NCBI GenBank assembly: GCA_030832085.1
Contig: JAURJU010000077.1
Location: forward strand, 1-64,000
DNA length: 64,000 nucleotides
Reading direction: 5' to 3'
DNA from: Chitinophagales bacterium
GTDB taxonomy: Bacteria > Bacteroidota > Bacteroidia > Chitinophagales > Chitinophagaceae
Shown here in pieces: positions 63,183-64,000 of the stretch (positions within the stretch are counted from its first letter, which is position 1; each line of letters starts with the position of its first letter). Under the pieces are notes generated by a model. That model worked only from the letters and a program-made list of their open reading frames with translations, did not search any database and had not been told where the DNA came from. Position numbers and translations under genes: made by a program.

Positions 63183-64000
63183 TTATCTTTTGTTGTTCTG
63201 CTGTTTCCAATTCAATACATCTTTGTATAAATCATCCATTCTGGTACTCCACTTCAACAACTCTCCACCCTCGTCAACAGTAAGCAATTCTGTGCGTCCA
63301 TTCGCTTTCATCAATCCTAAATCCCAAATCCATTTTCTGAAACCTTTGAGAATTAGTACGTTTTCTTCCCAAGAGCTGAAATTGTCAGAAGAGATATTAT
63401 AAATATTGGCTGTATTGTCCATGCTTGCGGTAATCAGTTGCTGTGATTCCCTGTCCACCAACATTGATGTTATTTTAGTTTTATGCGGTTTAAATGTTTC
63501 ATAAGGTTGAATTTTGCTGCCATTCAACGGGCTACAAATAAAGACTTGTCCAGCATCTGATCCCCAAAAGCTGTATTTGTCAGAAACCGCTACACTGGAA
63601 ACTTTACCGACTGGCATGTTGTTGGGCAAGATCAAGGCAGTGGCTGTCTCTCGCTTTAGATCATACAAATACAATTCAGAAGCGGTTTTTAAGATCACCT
63701 GTTTATCGTTCAGCTCAAACAATTGAAGAATGCCTTTGGGCGCCTTAAGCATTTCACGTGCCCCCGAGTTGATTGTTATTTTTTCAAGCATCCCTTTGTT
63801 CAGTGTAATCAACTGATCGTTAAAAACAATTAAACTGGAAATGATGTCCTGTTCCAATCTGGCGATTTTTCTCTCCCGTTCAGCAGGAGTTTTACCATTT
63901 CGATTGAACAAGAATATCTCTCCTGCTACATTGGTGAACAAGACAGATGACTCATTATAAAACTTGACTGTACGGATACGATTTTGATTGAATTTGGTAT
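63183..64000 (-). CDS. WD40-like propeller protein, C-terminal part (runs off right edge)
   Basis: The open frame continues without a stop to the right edge; its true start is outside the window. About 272 residues are visible, made of WD40-type blades: SSVAVSDKYSFWGSDAGQVFICS, FKPHKTKITSMLVDRESQQLITASMDNTANIYNI and LLTVDEGGELLKWS. The end is MDDLYKDVLNWKQQNNKR. WD40 proteins of Bacteroidota in such places often carry a caspase-like or kinase domain upstream, but that part cannot be seen. It is in the same direction as the TonB receptor. Confidence 0.82.
   Translation of the reverse strand, partial: TKFNQNRIRTVKFYNESSVLFTNVAGEIFLFNRNGKTPAERERKIARLEQDIISSLIVFNDQLITLNKGMLEKITINSGAREMLKAPKGILQLFELNDKQVILKTASELYLYDLKRETATALILPNNMPVGKVSSVAVSDKYSFWGSDAGQVFICSPLNGSKIQPYETFKPHKTKITSMLVDRESQQLITASMDNTANIYNISSDNFSSWEENVLILKGFRKWIWDLGLMKANGRTELLTVDEGGELLKWSTRMDDLYKDVLNWKQQNNKR

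Overview
The window reads as chromosome of a Bacteroidota bacterium, most likely of the Chitinophagales/Chitinophagaceae type. The signs are several matches to the Bacteroidota -7 promoter box TANNTTTG, a GldA-type gliding-associated ATPase, the long IspG with a central insertion, a TonB-dependent receptor, an ECF sigma/anti-sigma pair and DUF5908/DUF4255-type injection-system genes. No exact taxon can be fixed from sequence alone.

Region 1 (1-30.1 kb) is mostly ordinary chromosome: the 5' part of enolase, gldA, an acetate module (MHS-family transporter with a small membrane protein, divergent from acetyl-CoA synthetase), an ECF sigma / anti-sigma / outer-membrane-protein operon, glycine C-acetyltransferase, a LamG protein, two GT2 glycosyltransferases, a lower-GC cassette (nucleoside hydrolase-like protein, SDR, two VOC proteins and a propeller-gene remnant), ispG, a class D beta-lactamase-like lipoprotein that has lost its catalytic residues, typA, a secreted nuclease, heme A synthase, RNase HII, a Sua5/YrdC protein, a lone 2-oxoacid:ferredoxin oxidoreductase beta subunit, an RRM protein with promoter and terminator, a TetA-like exporter, an amidase and an Lrp/AsnC regulator. 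Two intergenic sites hold the same purine-rich degenerate tandem repeat.

Region 2 (30.1-31.9 kb) is a small accessory junction. It holds a tRNA-like RNA gene of about 160 nt, with a perfect T-arm, an acceptor stem and a strong terminator but about 92 nt between the anticodon-like hairpin and the T-arm. Next to it is a Fic-domain protein with an N-terminal inhibitory-helix motif, a C-terminal winged helix, and four copies of a 10-bp operator-like half-site directly upstream.

Region 3 (31.9-60.1 kb) is the main feature: a single-direction, tightly packed operon of about 20 genes encoding an extracellular-type contractile injection system (eCIS, Afp/PVC/MAC/AlgoCIS-like). In order: small membrane protein, DUF4255 tail-terminator protein, an unknown beta-rich protein, one sheath, tube 1, a hairpin terminator, tube 2, DUF5908, LysM hub, VgrG-like spike, PAAR tip, gp25, baseplate J, a fibre-like protein, an Afp12-like wedge, a 2051-residue tape-measure protein and the AAA+ ATPase. 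A second set follows that is not part of the textbook particle: an Ig-like protein, a DUF4407 membrane protein, a secreted protein, a membrane-anchored GH18-like protein with an altered catalytic motif, and a small membrane protein. No toxin, capsid, terminase or integrase is visible. The operon is much richer in A+T than the housekeeping DNA to the left. My reading is a contractile injector with its own envelope-associated module, possibly cell-anchored.

Region 4 (60.1-64 kb), on the opposite strand, carries a TonB-dependent receptor with an N-terminal helical extension, and the 3' end of a WD40-like propeller gene that runs off the right edge.
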